From the NCBI RefSeq assembly GCF_001519075.1, contig NZ_KQ954244.1, forward strand, positions 248,001-312,000: 64,000 nt of DNA, given 5' to 3'. The translations under genes and the position numbers were made by a program. Numbering within the stretch: the first letter of the stretch is position 1; each line of letters opens with the position of its first letter. The stretch is from Novosphingobium fuchskuhlense. Lineage in GTDB: Bacteria > Pseudomonadota > Alphaproteobacteria > Sphingomonadales > Sphingomonadaceae. The notes under the pieces are model-generated. The model saw only the letters and a list, made by a program, of their open reading frames with translations. It was not told where the DNA came from and made no database searches. Positions 19,315-27,508 of this stretch are shown piece by piece.

Positions 19315-19518
19315 TCAGTTCAGCCCGTAGGGCGCCCACTTCTTGATCACCTTTGCGTCCGCATCGGAGATCACGTCCATGCCGCGGTTCTGGCGGATGT
19401 ACTTGGCGTTGTGGCTGATCAGGCGGTGACGCTTGCCGGCGACACCGTGCTTGACCTTGCCGGAGGCGGTGATCTTGAAGCGCTTCTTCACACCGCTCTT
19501 GGTCTTGAGCTTGGGCAT
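19315..19518 (-). CDS. rpmI: 50S ribosomal protein L35
   Basis: 67 residues: [17 protein letters not shown], then the basic [16 protein letters not shown] stretch of L35. ATG 19518 has AAGGAGA a few bases upstream; the frame remains open far upstream but without ribosomal-protein sequence. First gene of the rpmI-rplT operon. No L20-type leader pseudoknot was recognised in the 19519-19707 gap, though I could not fold it rigorously. Confidence 0.96.
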   Translation of the reverse strand: MPKLKTKSGVKKRFKITASGKVKHGVAGKRHRLISHNAKYIRQNRGMDVISDADAKVIKKWAPYGLN

Positions 19519-19707
19519 TTTCGTCTCCTTGGTAAGGGTACGTCCGACCCGCCGTGGCAGCCCTGCATGGCCAGGCAAGTCATCGAATCCGCACCCGATG
19601 AAGTGGGCGCGCTTAGGGGTACGGGGCGCAAAAGGCAAGGAGAGAGATGGATGTCGTCTCTCGCGGCACCAGCGGATCACATCGTCGGCGTTGGATCGAC
19701 CATGGGT

Positions 19708-20142
19708 TCATCCCCGCGCGGCGTGGGCGCTGGCCATGGCTGGGCGCCGGGCTGCCGCCCCTTTTGGAGCTCCTTTCGGCGCGCCCGCATCGGACGAGGG
19801 CTCGCCATAAACGTCCATGATTTCTCCTATCGTAACCGGCGCACCGGTTCCTCCGAATGTCGAGGACCGCATCATCTTCTGCGCAAAGGCCTGACGTTCA
19901 GCGGTCTTGCGCATGGCCTGAAACGCCTCGCCGCCGGGCACCGCCGACGCGGGACCAAACGCCAAGGCTGCACAGAAGGCCGCGACAACAACGCACAGCA
20001 CCGCTGCGATGCGATAGCCGCGCACGGCAAACACCGCCGCCTGCAGCGGCAAGACGGTCGCAAGAACCGGTACCAGGGCAGGCAAAGCGGCCATCAGGAT
20101 GAACAACGTGTAGGCGGCAAGTTCCAACATGGAGACCGCCAT
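19708..20142 (-). CDS. Hypothetical membrane protein
   Basis: 144 residues from ATG 20142 (alternative ATG 20130). The first 70 residues form two or three hydrophobic helices; the rest is polar and ends in a low-complexity tail rich in Ala, Pro, Gly and Lys (GAPKGAPKGAAARR). I do not recognise the family. It begins 33 nt downstream of metA and may be cotranscribed. Ordinary codon use suggests it is real. Confidence 0.55.
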   Translation of the reverse strand: MAVSMLELAAYTLFILMAALPALVPVLATVLPLQAAVFAVRGYRIAAVLCVVVAAFCAALAFGPASAVPGGEAFQAMRKTAERQAFAQKMMRSSTFGGTGAPVTIGEIMDVYGEPSSDAGAPKGAPKGAAARRPAMASAHAARG

Positions 20143-20174
20143 AGGCGCGGCGGGTTGATGCCGCGTGAAGGAGG

Positions 20175-21083
20175 TCAGGCCCTCCCGATGTCCTGCCGAT
20201 CGAACGGGGTCGTCTGGTACGTCTCGTTGATCCAGTTGCTGAACAGCAGATGGCCATGGCCGCGCCAGGTATTGGACGGCATGGCGGCAGGATCGTTGCC
20301 GGGAAAGTAGTTCAGCGGGAGGCTGCGCCCCTCGTCCCGGGCATATTCGCCCGCAAGAGTGAGCGTATCGTATTCGAGGTGGTTCAGCATGTGGACCGCG
20401 CTGTTGACCGGATCGCCGATCAGGCAAAGGCCGGTTTCGGGACTGTCTGCCAGCACCGCAAGGCCGCGCCCGGCAGGGAGATCGGCGCCGCGCAGTTCGC
20501 TCCAGCGCGAGACGGGAACATCGAACCGATCGGGTAGACCGCGCATGACCGGATGCGCCGGAGCGTGGTTGACATGGCTGAACACGCCGGTGGCCTTTTC
20601 AGCCAGCGCGTGCTTCGGCATGCCGTGGAAATGATGCAGGGCGGCCATCGCGCCCCAGCACAGGGTCAGCGTGCGGTGAACGTTCTGCCGCGACCAATCC
20701 AGAATGCGGCGCATCTCGTCCCAGTAGGTCACCTCCTCGAACGCAATCTGTTCCACCGGCGCACCGGTGATGATGAGGCCGTCGAACTTTTCGGACCGGA
20801 CATCCTCCCATGGGCGGTAGAAGGCGGTAATGTGGCCCGCGGACGTGTTCTTGCTGACGTGATCCGAGATGCGCACGAGCTCGAGCTCGATCTGCAGCGG
20901 CGTCGCCCCGAGCAGACGGGCGATCTGCGTTTCGGTGGTAATCTTGTCGGGCATCAGATTGAGCAGCGCGACGCGAAGTGGGCGGATATCCTGCCGCGCC
21001 GCCTCGGTCTCGCTCATCACGATAACCCCCTCAGCCTCCAGCGTGCGGCGGGCGGGAAGATTGTCGGCAATGCGGATCGGCAC
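20175..21083 (-). CDS. metA: Homoserine O-acyltransferase (MetA family)
   Basis: 302 residues from a GTG start. The N-terminus (M)PIRIADNLPARRTLEAEG matches MetA proteins exactly at this codon, and a purine-rich GAAGGG lies about 10 nt upstream; reading further upstream gives non-MetA sequence. Class I glutamine-amidotransferase-like fold: catalytic Cys in LTLCWGAMAALHHFHG, His in FSHVNHAP, and Glu/His in YDTLTLAGEYARD. It acylates homoserine as the first step to methionine. Acyl donor (succinyl or acetyl) depends on one active-site residue and cannot be safely told. The leader carries a SAM-riboswitch-like structure. Confidence 0.92.
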   Translation of the reverse strand: MPIRIADNLPARRTLEAEGVIVMSETEAARQDIRPLRVALLNLMPDKITTETQIARLLGATPLQIELELVRISDHVSKNTSAGHITAFYRPWEDVRSEKFDGLIITGAPVEQIAFEEVTYWDEMRRILDWSRQNVHRTLTLCWGAMAALHHFHGMPKHALAEKATGVFSHVNHAPAHPVMRGLPDRFDVPVSRWSELRGADLPAGRGLAVLADSPETGLCLIGDPVNSAVHMLNHLEYDTLTLAGEYARDEGRSLPLNYFPGNDPAAMPSNTWRGHGHLLFSNWINETYQTTPFDRQDIGRA

Positions 21084-21152
21084 GTTTCTTGACCCTTCGA
21101 ATTTCGGGAGAAACGACGCCTGCAGCCTTGTTCCGTTTGGTTGCCGGACCGG

Positions 21153-21240
21153 CCGCATCCCTTCGCTGGCGAAGGCGCCACCTTGCCCGGGAACCGGCAG
21201 GTTGGCGTCGGGGCGTCAATCCCCAACTCTTGATGCAAGC
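21153..21240 (-). promoter_or_regulatory. SAM riboswitch-like leader of metA (S-box clan topology)
   Basis: On the minus strand the leader can fold as P1-P2-P3-P4-P1. P1 pairs 21232-21238 (TTGCATC) with 21153-21159 (GATGCGG). The sequence ATCAAGAG follows the 5' arm as in S-box RNAs. P2 has TTGG/CCAA and GG/CC flanking asymmetric loops with GA dinucleotides, like a kink-turn. P3 is CAACCTGCC / GGCAAGGTG (21181-21201), nearly identical to the S-box P3 flanks. A 6-bp hairpin (21160-21175) abuts the P1 3' arm. The aptamer ends 69 nt before the GTG of metA, so translational control is plausible. Exact Rfam class is uncertain. Confidence 0.65.
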
Positions 21241-21326
21241 TGAAGCATAGTGCCGAGCCGGTAAAAATGCAACGCCGGGCCCTGTCCGGACCCGTGCGCC
21301 GGACTGGATGCAGTTCCCCTCACTAT

Positions 21327-21341
21327 TGCAAGTGCTTTGCA
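21327..21341. promoter_or_regulatory. Candidate metalloregulator operator (TGCAA-N5-TTGCA)
   Basis: A perfect 5-bp palindrome with 5-nt spacer in an AT-richer island, followed 7 nt later by another ATTGCAAG, giving a direct repeat of ATTGCAAG. It lies upstream of the bacterioferritin-like ORF and, divergently, about 90 nt from the start of the metA leader. Alphaproteobacterial Fur/Mur boxes have a similar TGCAA...TTGCA form; assigning this one is inference. Confidence 0.3.
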
Positions 21342-21445
21342 TTACTTATTGCAAGAGTAGGAGCGAAAACTCGTTTCCGATGCAGATGTCCATCGTGCAG
21401 GCCTGGCACGCTCTCTAGCCTTGCCCGAAAGCGACGAGACCCAGC

Positions 21446-21640
21446 GTGAAGGGTGATTCCGGTCCGCGGCTCAAAGAAGCCATCGCACATTACGAAGACA
21501 TGCGCGATTTCGTCGGCCGGGATCTGTTCGCCGATATCCTCCCCAGCGAGGACGAGCATTTCGACGTACTCGAGACCCAGTTCGAGATGATCGCCCGGAT
21601 GGGCCGGGCCCAGCTCAACAGCGAAGCGCCGAATGAGTAG
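21446..21640 (+). CDS. Truncated bacterioferritin-like protein (C-terminal half only)
   Basis: 64 residues from GTG 21446. The sequence PRLKEAIAHYEDMRDFVGRD, then ILPSEDEHFDVLETQFEMI, aligns by eye with the last two helices of bacterioferritin. The Glu and His of the fourth-helix metal ligands (E..H in EDEHFDVLE) are kept, but helices A and B, the haem-ligand Met and the other ligands are absent. No N-terminal half is found in any frame upstream. It may be a remnant, or a small four-helix partner formed by dimerisation. RBS is weak. Confidence 0.6.
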   Translation: MKGDSGPRLKEAIAHYEDMRDFVGRDLFADILPSEDEHFDVLETQFEMIARMGRAQLNSEAPNE

Positions 21641-21643
21641 GGC

Positions 21644-22090
21644 TCACTCCGCCAGCACGGCAAGACCGCGGGCGGCAGCGTGCGCTGCAAAATCACCGCC
21701 CGGCACAGCGCGCAGGCCCAGCACTGCGCGCCGGTTGGGCAGATAGGCCGCCGCGCGCAGCGGTCCGCCGCGGGTGTGGACGACCAGAACCGTGCGCCGA
21801 TACTCACCGCGTCCGGGGCGGCGCGGATCGCAGTGCTCCCATGCATCGAAGGCCGCCAGCACGGCACGGGGGATTGGCCGCAACCCGCCATAGACCCAGC
21901 CGCGGACACAGCCAGCCCCGGGCATCAGCACCGGATAGCCCCCTTGGCGATCCCGCCGCAGGAACAAGGCGCCGCGCACCCAGCCGCGACGCGGCCGCCC
22001 GCCAAGGCGTGGCAGCAGCGTGTCAGTCAGGGCATTCCTGTGTTCGTGGGTGAGCGTACCATAGAAAAACAGGCGGCGCGGAAGGCTCAT
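21644..22090 (-). CDS. Gamma-glutamylcyclotransferase-like (AIG2/GGCT fold) protein
   Basis: 148 residues. The substrate-loop motif FFYGTL is at residues 8-13 and a candidate catalytic Glu is in GRGEYRRTVLVV, with the family's YLPNRRAV-like tail. Members cyclise gamma-glutamyl amines or have unknown substrates. It ends 3 nt from the end of the opposite-strand bacterioferritin-like ORF and follows the HisN-type gene on the same strand. Confidence 0.8.
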   Translation of the reverse strand: MSLPRRLFFYGTLTHEHRNALTDTLLPRLGGRPRRGWVRGALFLRRDRQGGYPVLMPGAGCVRGWVYGGLRPIPRAVLAAFDAWEHCDPRRPGRGEYRRTVLVVHTRGGPLRAAAYLPNRRAVLGLRAVPGGDFAAHAAARGLAVLAE

Positions 22091-22124
22091 CGGAGCACTC
22101 TTCGAGGGTCAGATGTGCCACGTA

Positions 22125-22916
22125 TCAATGGTGGCAGGCCAAGGCCTCCACCACGTGCTCCAGCCGGGCCGGATCGCCGAGTGCGAGCACGTGGCCATCG
22201 GAACCGGCGTGGAGTGGCTCACCGTTCCAATCGGCCATGGTACCGCCGGCTCCTTCGACAATGGGGACGAGCGCAGCCCAATCATGCAGCTTGAGCCCGG
22301 CCTCGCAGACCACGTCGAGAAAGCCGGACGCCAGCATGGCGTAGTTGTAGCAATCGCCGCCCATGACCATGCGCTTGTGATCGGTGCTCGCCGCAAGGCT
22401 CATGAAATGCGCGCCGTCGTGATCATCGAAATAGTGCGGGCCGGTGGTCGCGAGGGCAGCATCGGAGAGCACTGGGCATGCGCGTGTGCGCACGGCATGA
22501 CCGTTCATCGTGGTGGGGCGGCCAATCGCGCCAACCCAGCGTTCGCCAAGGATCGGCTGATCGATCACGCCGATGACCGGGAAGCCTTCCACGACGAGGG
22601 CGATCAGCGTGCCGAACAAGGGACGACCGGCGAGGAACCCGGTCGTCCCATCGATCGGATCGAGCACCCAACTGCGACCGCTGGTACCAGGGGTCGACCC
22701 CATTTCCTCGCCGATCACCGTATCTTCCGGTACCTCGGCGGACAGCAGGGCGCGCATGGCTTCCTCGGCGGCGCGGTCGGCAAGCGTGACCGGCGAGGAA
22801 TCACTCTTGCGATCGGCCGTCACCCCGCTGCGAAAGAAGGGGCGTATGGCCGCGCCTGCTGCATCAGCAAGCCGCAGCGCGAGAGCGATGTCACGATCAA
22901 GATCGATGTCTTTCAT
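22125..22916 (-). CDS. hisN: Histidinol-phosphatase of the inositol-monophosphatase fold
   Basis: 263 residues. Metal-site motifs: GEEMG, WVLDPIDGTTGF and the C-terminal KLHDWAALVPIVEGAGG with the third metal Asp. Sequence style (DPIDGTTGFLAGRP, GGDCYNYAMLASG) is that of the IMPase-like HisN group that dephosphorylates histidinol phosphate, rather than SuhB. Proximity to hisC is not close (18 kb), so specificity rests on sequence pattern only. Confidence 0.82.
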   Translation of the reverse strand: MKDIDLDRDIALALRLADAAGAAIRPFFRSGVTADRKSDSSPVTLADRAAEEAMRALLSAEVPEDTVIGEEMGSTPGTSGRSWVLDPIDGTTGFLAGRPLFGTLIALVVEGFPVIGVIDQPILGERWVGAIGRPTTMNGHAVRTRACPVLSDAALATTGPHYFDDHDGAHFMSLAASTDHKRMVMGGDCYNYAMLASGFLDVVCEAGLKLHDWAALVPIVEGAGGTMADWNGEPLHAGSDGHVLALGDPARLEHVVEALACHH

Positions 22917-23007
22917 GGCCGCTGCAATGGCCCTCGGCCCATCGGTCGGTCAAGGGGTCGCAACGCCTGCCCTCGGCGGTCTACTACCTTGGCGAAAAGT
23001 CAGGTTT

Positions 23008-23034
23008 GTGCTTACCGATAGTGATATCAAGCAC
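23008..23034. promoter_or_regulatory. Inverted repeat upstream of AraC-type gene
   Basis: GTGCTT (23008-23013) and AAGCAC (23029-23034) are complementary, and a second dyad GATA-GTGA-TATC lies between them. The element is in the divergent gap between the hisN-type gene (start 22916) and the AraC gene (start 23113). It could be an operator for the regulator itself; no factor can be named. Confidence 0.3.
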
Positions 23035-23112
23035 ACCCAGGGGATCACAGGGCGGCTAGACCGGTAACATAGCAGTAAAACACCTGCCGCAACCAGGTTC
23101 AGGGGGACATGG

Positions 23113-24057
23113 ATGAATCGGATGAGCAGACCTGCCATTGACCCGGCGATCGCCTCGGGCGGGGCGGCGACGCGCGATGGTCAGCCGATCTCCTACAGCC
23201 GGGCTCCGGCGAGCGACCTTGCCCCGTGGATCGCCCGTTTTTACGTGACCGTCGTCGACGCGCCGTCCGATCACGCGGTTTCCTGCGGGATCTTCAGCGA
23301 TACCGCGATGGTACGCGTCCAGCTGCGGGGCGACTGGACCGCCGAAACGGCGGAAGGCCGACGCGAGATGGGCCGTGCCGCGCTCTATTTCGGCCCACAG
23401 ACTGTGCGCATGCCGATAACGGTCAAGGGGAGCTTCACCAGCGTCGGTCTCTCTTTCCGGGCTGGGGCCTGCCATGCACTGGGCAAAGTGAAACTCGATG
23501 CCATGTGCGACCGGCTTGCACCGCTCGAGATGCTGGGCCTCAGCAGCCAGGCCTGGATGGACCTGTTCGCTGAAGGCGGCACTCCTGAGGCGTGGTGCTG
23601 CGCGATGGAGGAGGATATGCGCCGCCTGATCACCCGCTGCGGCGCGGCCGAACCCGATCCGGTGGCAGCCTCGGTCGAGGCGGCAGCGTTTGCAAACCCG
23701 GAAATCACCGTGGCGCGACTGGCACAGCAATGCGGCATCGAGCAGCGCAAGCTCGAACGCCTCGTCCGCCGTGACTTCGGCCTGCCGCCGAAACAGGTGC
23801 TCCGCCGTGCGCGGGCGCTCGACATGGCAAGCCACCTGCGCGGTGTGGCCGATCACGACGAGGCAGAAGCGCTGGCGCTGCGCTACTACGACCAGAGCCA
23901 CCTGATCCGCGAGTTCACCGCACTGTTCGGTATGAGCCCACGCCAGTTCGTCGATTTGCCGCAGCCGCTGATGACGCTCTCGCTGGAAACCCGGCAGGCC
24001 CGGCGGCTGGAGACGATCGCGCGGATCGCACCGGGCGATATCAAGCCCTGGCAGTAA
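23113..24057 (+). CDS. AraC-family transcriptional regulator
   Basis: 314 residues. The N-terminal beta-rich sensor domain (about 25-150) includes RFYVTVVDAPSDHAV and GRAALYFGPQT; the C-terminal HTH (about 195-290) includes VARLAQQCGIEQRKLERLVRRD and YYDQSHLIREFTALFGMSPRQF. Architecture matches the AraC protein at 17.9-18.8 kb, suggesting paralogues. GGGGGA lies 7 nt before ATG 23113. Targets and inducer are unknown. It overlaps the end of the opposite-strand pseudouridine synthase gene. Confidence 0.85.
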   Translation: MNRMSRPAIDPAIASGGAATRDGQPISYSRAPASDLAPWIARFYVTVVDAPSDHAVSCGIFSDTAMVRVQLRGDWTAETAEGRREMGRAALYFGPQTVRMPITVKGSFTSVGLSFRAGACHALGKVKLDAMCDRLAPLEMLGLSSQAWMDLFAEGGTPEAWCCAMEEDMRRLITRCGAAEPDPVAASVEAAAFANPEITVARLAQQCGIEQRKLERLVRRDFGLPPKQVLRRARALDMASHLRGVADHDEAEALALRYYDQSHLIREFTALFGMSPRQFVDLPQPLMTLSLETRQARRLETIARIAPGDIKPWQ

Positions 24058-24595
24058 CGCCTGCGCGCCATTCGCCCGGCGCGAGCCCTTCGAGTGTCCA
24101 TTCACCGATTCGCCAGCGCAGCAGCCGCAGCGTGGGCAGGCCGGCGGCAGCGGTCATGCGGCGCACCTGGCGGTTGCGGCCTTCACGGATCGTCAGTTCG
24201 AGCCAGCAATCGGGCACGCTCTTGCGGAAGCGGACAGGCGGGTCGCGCGGCCACAGTGCGGGCGGATCAATCCGGCGCACGTCGGCAGGCAACGTCGGCC
24301 CGTCCTTGAGCATCAGACCCCGGCGCAGGGGCTCAAGTGCGGCATCATCCGGATCGCCTTCCACCTGCACCAGATATGTCTTGGCCAGTTTGAAGCGCGG
24401 ATCGGTAATGCGCGCCTGAAGACGGCCATCGTCTGTCAGCAGGACAAGGCCCTCGCTGTCGTGATCGAGCCGTCCGGCCGGGTAGATGCCCGGGTGCTCG
24501 ATAAAATCGGCGAGCGTTTGCCGTGGCGGACCGTTCGGCTCCGGGCTGAACTGGCACAGCACGCCATAGGGCTTGTTGAACAGGATCAGGGCCAT
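24041..24595 (-). CDS. rluE: 23S rRNA pseudouridine synthase, RluE-type
   Basis: 184 residues; no S4 domain. Catalytic Asp lies in AGRLDHDSEGLVLLTDDG; the RsuA/RluE family segments ILFNKPYGVLCQFS and EGRNRQVRRMTAAAGLPTLRLLR are clear. Short length and the LNKPYGVL..FS start point to RluE (U2457 in E. coli numbering). Start ATG 24595 chosen because the family begins right before the FNKPYG strand; the longer frame adds only unrelated residues. Convergent overlap of 17 nt with the AraC gene. Confidence 0.85.
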   Translation of the reverse strand: MALILFNKPYGVLCQFSPEPNGPPRQTLADFIEHPGIYPAGRLDHDSEGLVLLTDDGRLQARITDPRFKLAKTYLVQVEGDPDDAALEPLRRGLMLKDGPTLPADVRRIDPPALWPRDPPVRFRKSVPDCWLELTIREGRNRQVRRMTAAAGLPTLRLLRWRIGEWTLEGLAPGEWRAGVTARA

Positions 24596-24695
24596 CGCGC
24601 TCTCCATGGGCTGCGATGGAGGCCCTGTCAAAACGAGGCCCGCCGAGCCCCGGCCCCATCCCCTCGTCGGGGAGCGCGTCGGAGCCCCTTGAAGA

Positions 24696-25631
24696 TCAAT
24701 CGAACAGGCTGGAGACCGAGCTTTCGTCGGCGATGCGGCGGACGGCCTCGCCGATCAACGGAGCGATGGTGAGCACGCGGATGCGATCCGATGCCTGGGT
24801 GGCCTCGGTCGGCAGGATCGTGTCGGTGATAACGAGTTCCTTGAGCGCCGAATTGTTCACGCGCGCGACCGCGCCGCCCGAAAGCACGCCGTGGCTGATG
24901 TAGGCGGCAACGCCGGAGGCACCGTTGTCGAGCAGCGCCTGGGCGGCATTGCAGAGGGTGCCGCCCGAATCGATGATATCGTCGATCAGGATACACATCC
25001 GGCCGCGGACATCGCCGATGATGTTCATCACTTCGCTCTGGCCAGGGCGGTCACGACGCTTGTCGACGATGGCGAGTGGAGCGTTGTCAAGCCGCTTGGC
25101 GAGCGCGCGCGCACGTACCACGCCGCCGACGTCGGGCGAGACGACCATGAGGTCCTGACCGCCGTAGCGTGTCTGGATATCGGCCGCCATGACGGGCGCG
25201 GCGAAGAGGTTGTCGGTCGGGATATCGAAGAAGCCCTGGATCTGCCCGGCGTGGAGATCGACCGCGAGCACGCGGTCGGCACCCGCCGTGGTGATCAGGT
25301 TGGCAACGAGCTTGGCCGAGATCGGCGTGCGCGGGCCGGGCTTGCGATCCTGCCGGGCATAGCCGAAGTAGGGAATGACAGCGGTGATCCGCTTGGCCGA
25401 GGCGCGGCGTAGCGCATCGATGCAGATCAGCAGTTCCATGAGGTTGTCGTTCGCCGGATAGCCGGTCGACTGGACGATGAAGACGTCCTCGCCGCGCACA
25501 TTTTCGTGGATCTCGACGAAGACTTCCTCGTCGGCAAAGCGGCGGACCGATGCTTCGGTCAGCGGCAGTTCGAGATAGGCGGCAATGGCGCGGGCCAGCG
25601 GCAGGTTGCCGTTGCCGGACATGATTTTCAT
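24696..25631 (-). CDS. prs: Ribose-phosphate pyrophosphokinase
   Basis: 311 residues. [16 protein letters not shown], the flexible-loop catalytic region [17 protein letters not shown], and the PRPP-binding [16 protein letters not shown] loop ([17 protein letters not shown]) are all intact. It makes PRPP from ribose 5-phosphate and ATP for purine, pyrimidine, His, Trp and NAD synthesis. ATG 25631 chosen over an ATG 7 codons upstream. Divergent from nadE, which also draws on PRPP-derived precursors; apt, a PRPP user, is at 39.3 kb. Confidence 0.95.
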   Translation of the reverse strand: MKIMSGNGNLPLARAIAAYLELPLTEASVRRFADEEVFVEIHENVRGEDVFIVQSTGYPANDNLMELLICIDALRRASAKRITAVIPYFGYARQDRKPGPRTPISAKLVANLITTAGADRVLAVDLHAGQIQGFFDIPTDNLFAAPVMAADIQTRYGGQDLMVVSPDVGGVVRARALAKRLDNAPLAIVDKRRDRPGQSEVMNIIGDVRGRMCILIDDIIDSGGTLCNAAQALLDNGASGVAAYISHGVLSGGAVARVNNSALKELVITDTILPTEATQASDRIRVLTIAPLIGEAVRRIADESSVSSLFD

Positions 25632-25798
25632 GAGCTTCCCCGAGTCCCTCAACTCTGGTTGATGGGTTGGGCCTTAGCCCAAGATGACAGCATTGCAACG
25701 TTTGGAGACATGGTTTTACACCAGCGCCCACCGAAGTGGTCCGTTGCACCGTTGGATATCCTTGAACTCGTGCGCCAATGCCGCCTAGGGTCGCGACC

Positions 25799-27466
25799 AT
25801 GGCCGACACACTCATCATCACGCTTGCTCAGCTCAACCAGAAGGTCGGCGATCTGGCCGCCAACGCGGCCGCCATGTTGGCCGTGCGCGAACGGGCGGAG
25901 GGCAGCGACCTCATCGTCTATCCCGAGATGCAACTGATCGGCTATCCGCCGGAAGACCTCATCCTGAAGCCGGCGCTGATCGAGCGCGCGGCGATCGCGC
26001 TGGAAGCGCTTGCGGCGGCAACGGCGGATGGCGGCCCGGCCATGCTGGTCGGCTCCGTTTTCGTGCGCGATGGGGCGCTGCATAACGGCGTGGCATTGCT
26101 GGATCAGGGCAAGGTGGCAGCCGTGCGCTTCAAGGTGGAACTCCCAAACTATGGCACCTTCGACGAGAAGCGCTATTTCCTACCCGGCCCGCTGCCCGAG
26201 CCGGTGCCGTTCAAGGGCGCCATGCTCGGCCTGCCGATCTGCGAGGACATCTGGCATGCGCCAGTCTGCCGCCATCTGGCCGAGCAGGGTGCGGAGATCT
26301 TCATCTGCATCAACGGCAGCCCCTATGAAATCGACAAGGACGAGTTGAGGATCGAAGGCGTGGCCAAGCGCCGCGCGATCGACACGGGGATCCCGCTGGT
26401 CTTCGTGAACCGCGTCGGCGGGCAGGACGAGGTCGTCTTCGACGGGGCGAGCTTTGTGGTCGGCCCGGAAGGCGCGCTCTGGGCGCAGTTGCCGGATTGG
26501 GAAGAAGCCGTGGTCGACACGGTTTGGCAGAAGGTGCCTGCAGCTTCGGGCAGCCGCTGGCGCTGCCAGCCGGGCGGGGTGGCCGAACTCGCCGAACACC
26601 CCGAGGACATCTATTGCGCCATGGTGCTGGCGCTGCGCGACTATGTGAACACCAATCGGTTTCCCGGCGTGGTGCTTGGGCTCTCGGGCGGGATCGATTC
26701 GGCGATCTGTGCGGCGATTGCAGTCGACGCGCTGGGGGCGGAGCGGGTGTGGTGCGTGATGATGCCAAGCGCCTATACCAGCGCCGAAAGCCTTGAAGAC
26801 GCCGAGGGTTGCGCGAAAATGCTGGGCGTGCGGCTCGACACGATCCCCATCGTGCCGGCGGTTGATGCCTTCGGGGCAATGCTCGCGCCGACGTTCGAGG
26901 GCCGATCCCCCGATCTCACCGAGGAAAACCTCCAGTCGCGCATTCGCGGCACGACCTTGATGGCGCTTTCCAACAAGTTCGGGCCGATGCTGGTGACGAC
27001 CGGCAACAAAAGCGAGATGAGCGTCGGCTACGCCACGATCTACGGTGACATGAACGGCGGCTACAACCCGCTGAAGGATGCCTACAAGACGACGGTCTTC
27101 GCGATCTCGCGCTGGCGCAATGCGGCGCGGCCGAAGATCGGCCTGGGCCCGGACGGCCCGGTGATGCCCGAGCGGATCATCACCAAGCCGCCGAGCGCCG
27201 AACTCCGGCCCGACCAGAAGGATTCGGATTCGCTGCCCGACTACGCGGTGCTCGACGGCATTCTGCTGGGGCTGGTGGAACATGAGAAGAGCGTCGATCA
27301 ACTCGTTGCGGACGGCTTCGACCATGCCACGGTGGCGCGGATCGAGCGGCTGCTCAACGTGGCGGAATACAAACGGCGCCAAGCTCCCCCGGGGGTGAAG
27401 CTGGGGATGCGCAACTTCGGGCGCGACCGGCGCTATCCGATCACGCATGGGTTTCGCACCGGCTGA
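25799..27466 (+). CDS. nadE: Glutamine-dependent NAD+ synthetase
   Basis: 555 residues, two domains. An N-terminal nitrilase-type glutaminase shows the Glu-Lys-Cys triad in YPEMQL, FKVELPNYGTFDEKR and LPICEDIW. The C-terminal synthetase has the PP-loop LGLSGGIDSAICAA and TGNKSEMSVGYATIYGDM. It amidates deamido-NAD+ using glutamine. Start ATG 25799 (MADTLIIT) preferred; an upstream in-frame ATG at 25778 adds seven residues of no family character. Confidence 0.94.
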   Translation: MADTLIITLAQLNQKVGDLAANAAAMLAVRERAEGSDLIVYPEMQLIGYPPEDLILKPALIERAAIALEALAAATADGGPAMLVGSVFVRDGALHNGVALLDQGKVAAVRFKVELPNYGTFDEKRYFLPGPLPEPVPFKGAMLGLPICEDIWHAPVCRHLAEQGAEIFICINGSPYEIDKDELRIEGVAKRRAIDTGIPLVFVNRVGGQDEVVFDGASFVVGPEGALWAQLPDWEEAVVDTVWQKVPAASGSRWRCQPGGVAELAEHPEDIYCAMVLALRDYVNTNRFPGVVLGLSGGIDSAICAAIAVDALGAERVWCVMMPSAYTSAESLEDAEGCAKMLGVRLDTIPIVPAVDAFGAMLAPTFEGRSPDLTEENLQSRIRGTTLMALSNKFGPMLVTTGNKSEMSVGYATIYGDMNGGYNPLKDAYKTTVFAISRWRNAARPKIGLGPDGPVMPERIITKPPSAELRPDQKDSDSLPDYAVLDGILLGLVEHEKSVDQLVADGFDHATVARIERLLNVAEYKRRQAPPGVKLGMRNFGRDRRYPITHGFRTG

Positions 27467-27508
27467 GCCGATCTAGCCAGTCGGGCGCGGTGCGCTATAG
27501 GGCAGGCC

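Noticed and set aside
21153..21240. A SAM-II (metA-type) riboswitch
   Set aside because: SAM-II is a short H-type pseudoknot; here P1-P2-P3 around CAACCTGCC/GGCAAGGTG fits the S-box clan better.
21446..21640. A complete bacterioferritin gene
   Set aside because: The first two helices, haem ligand and half of the metal ligands are missing, and none of the other frames upstream supplies them.
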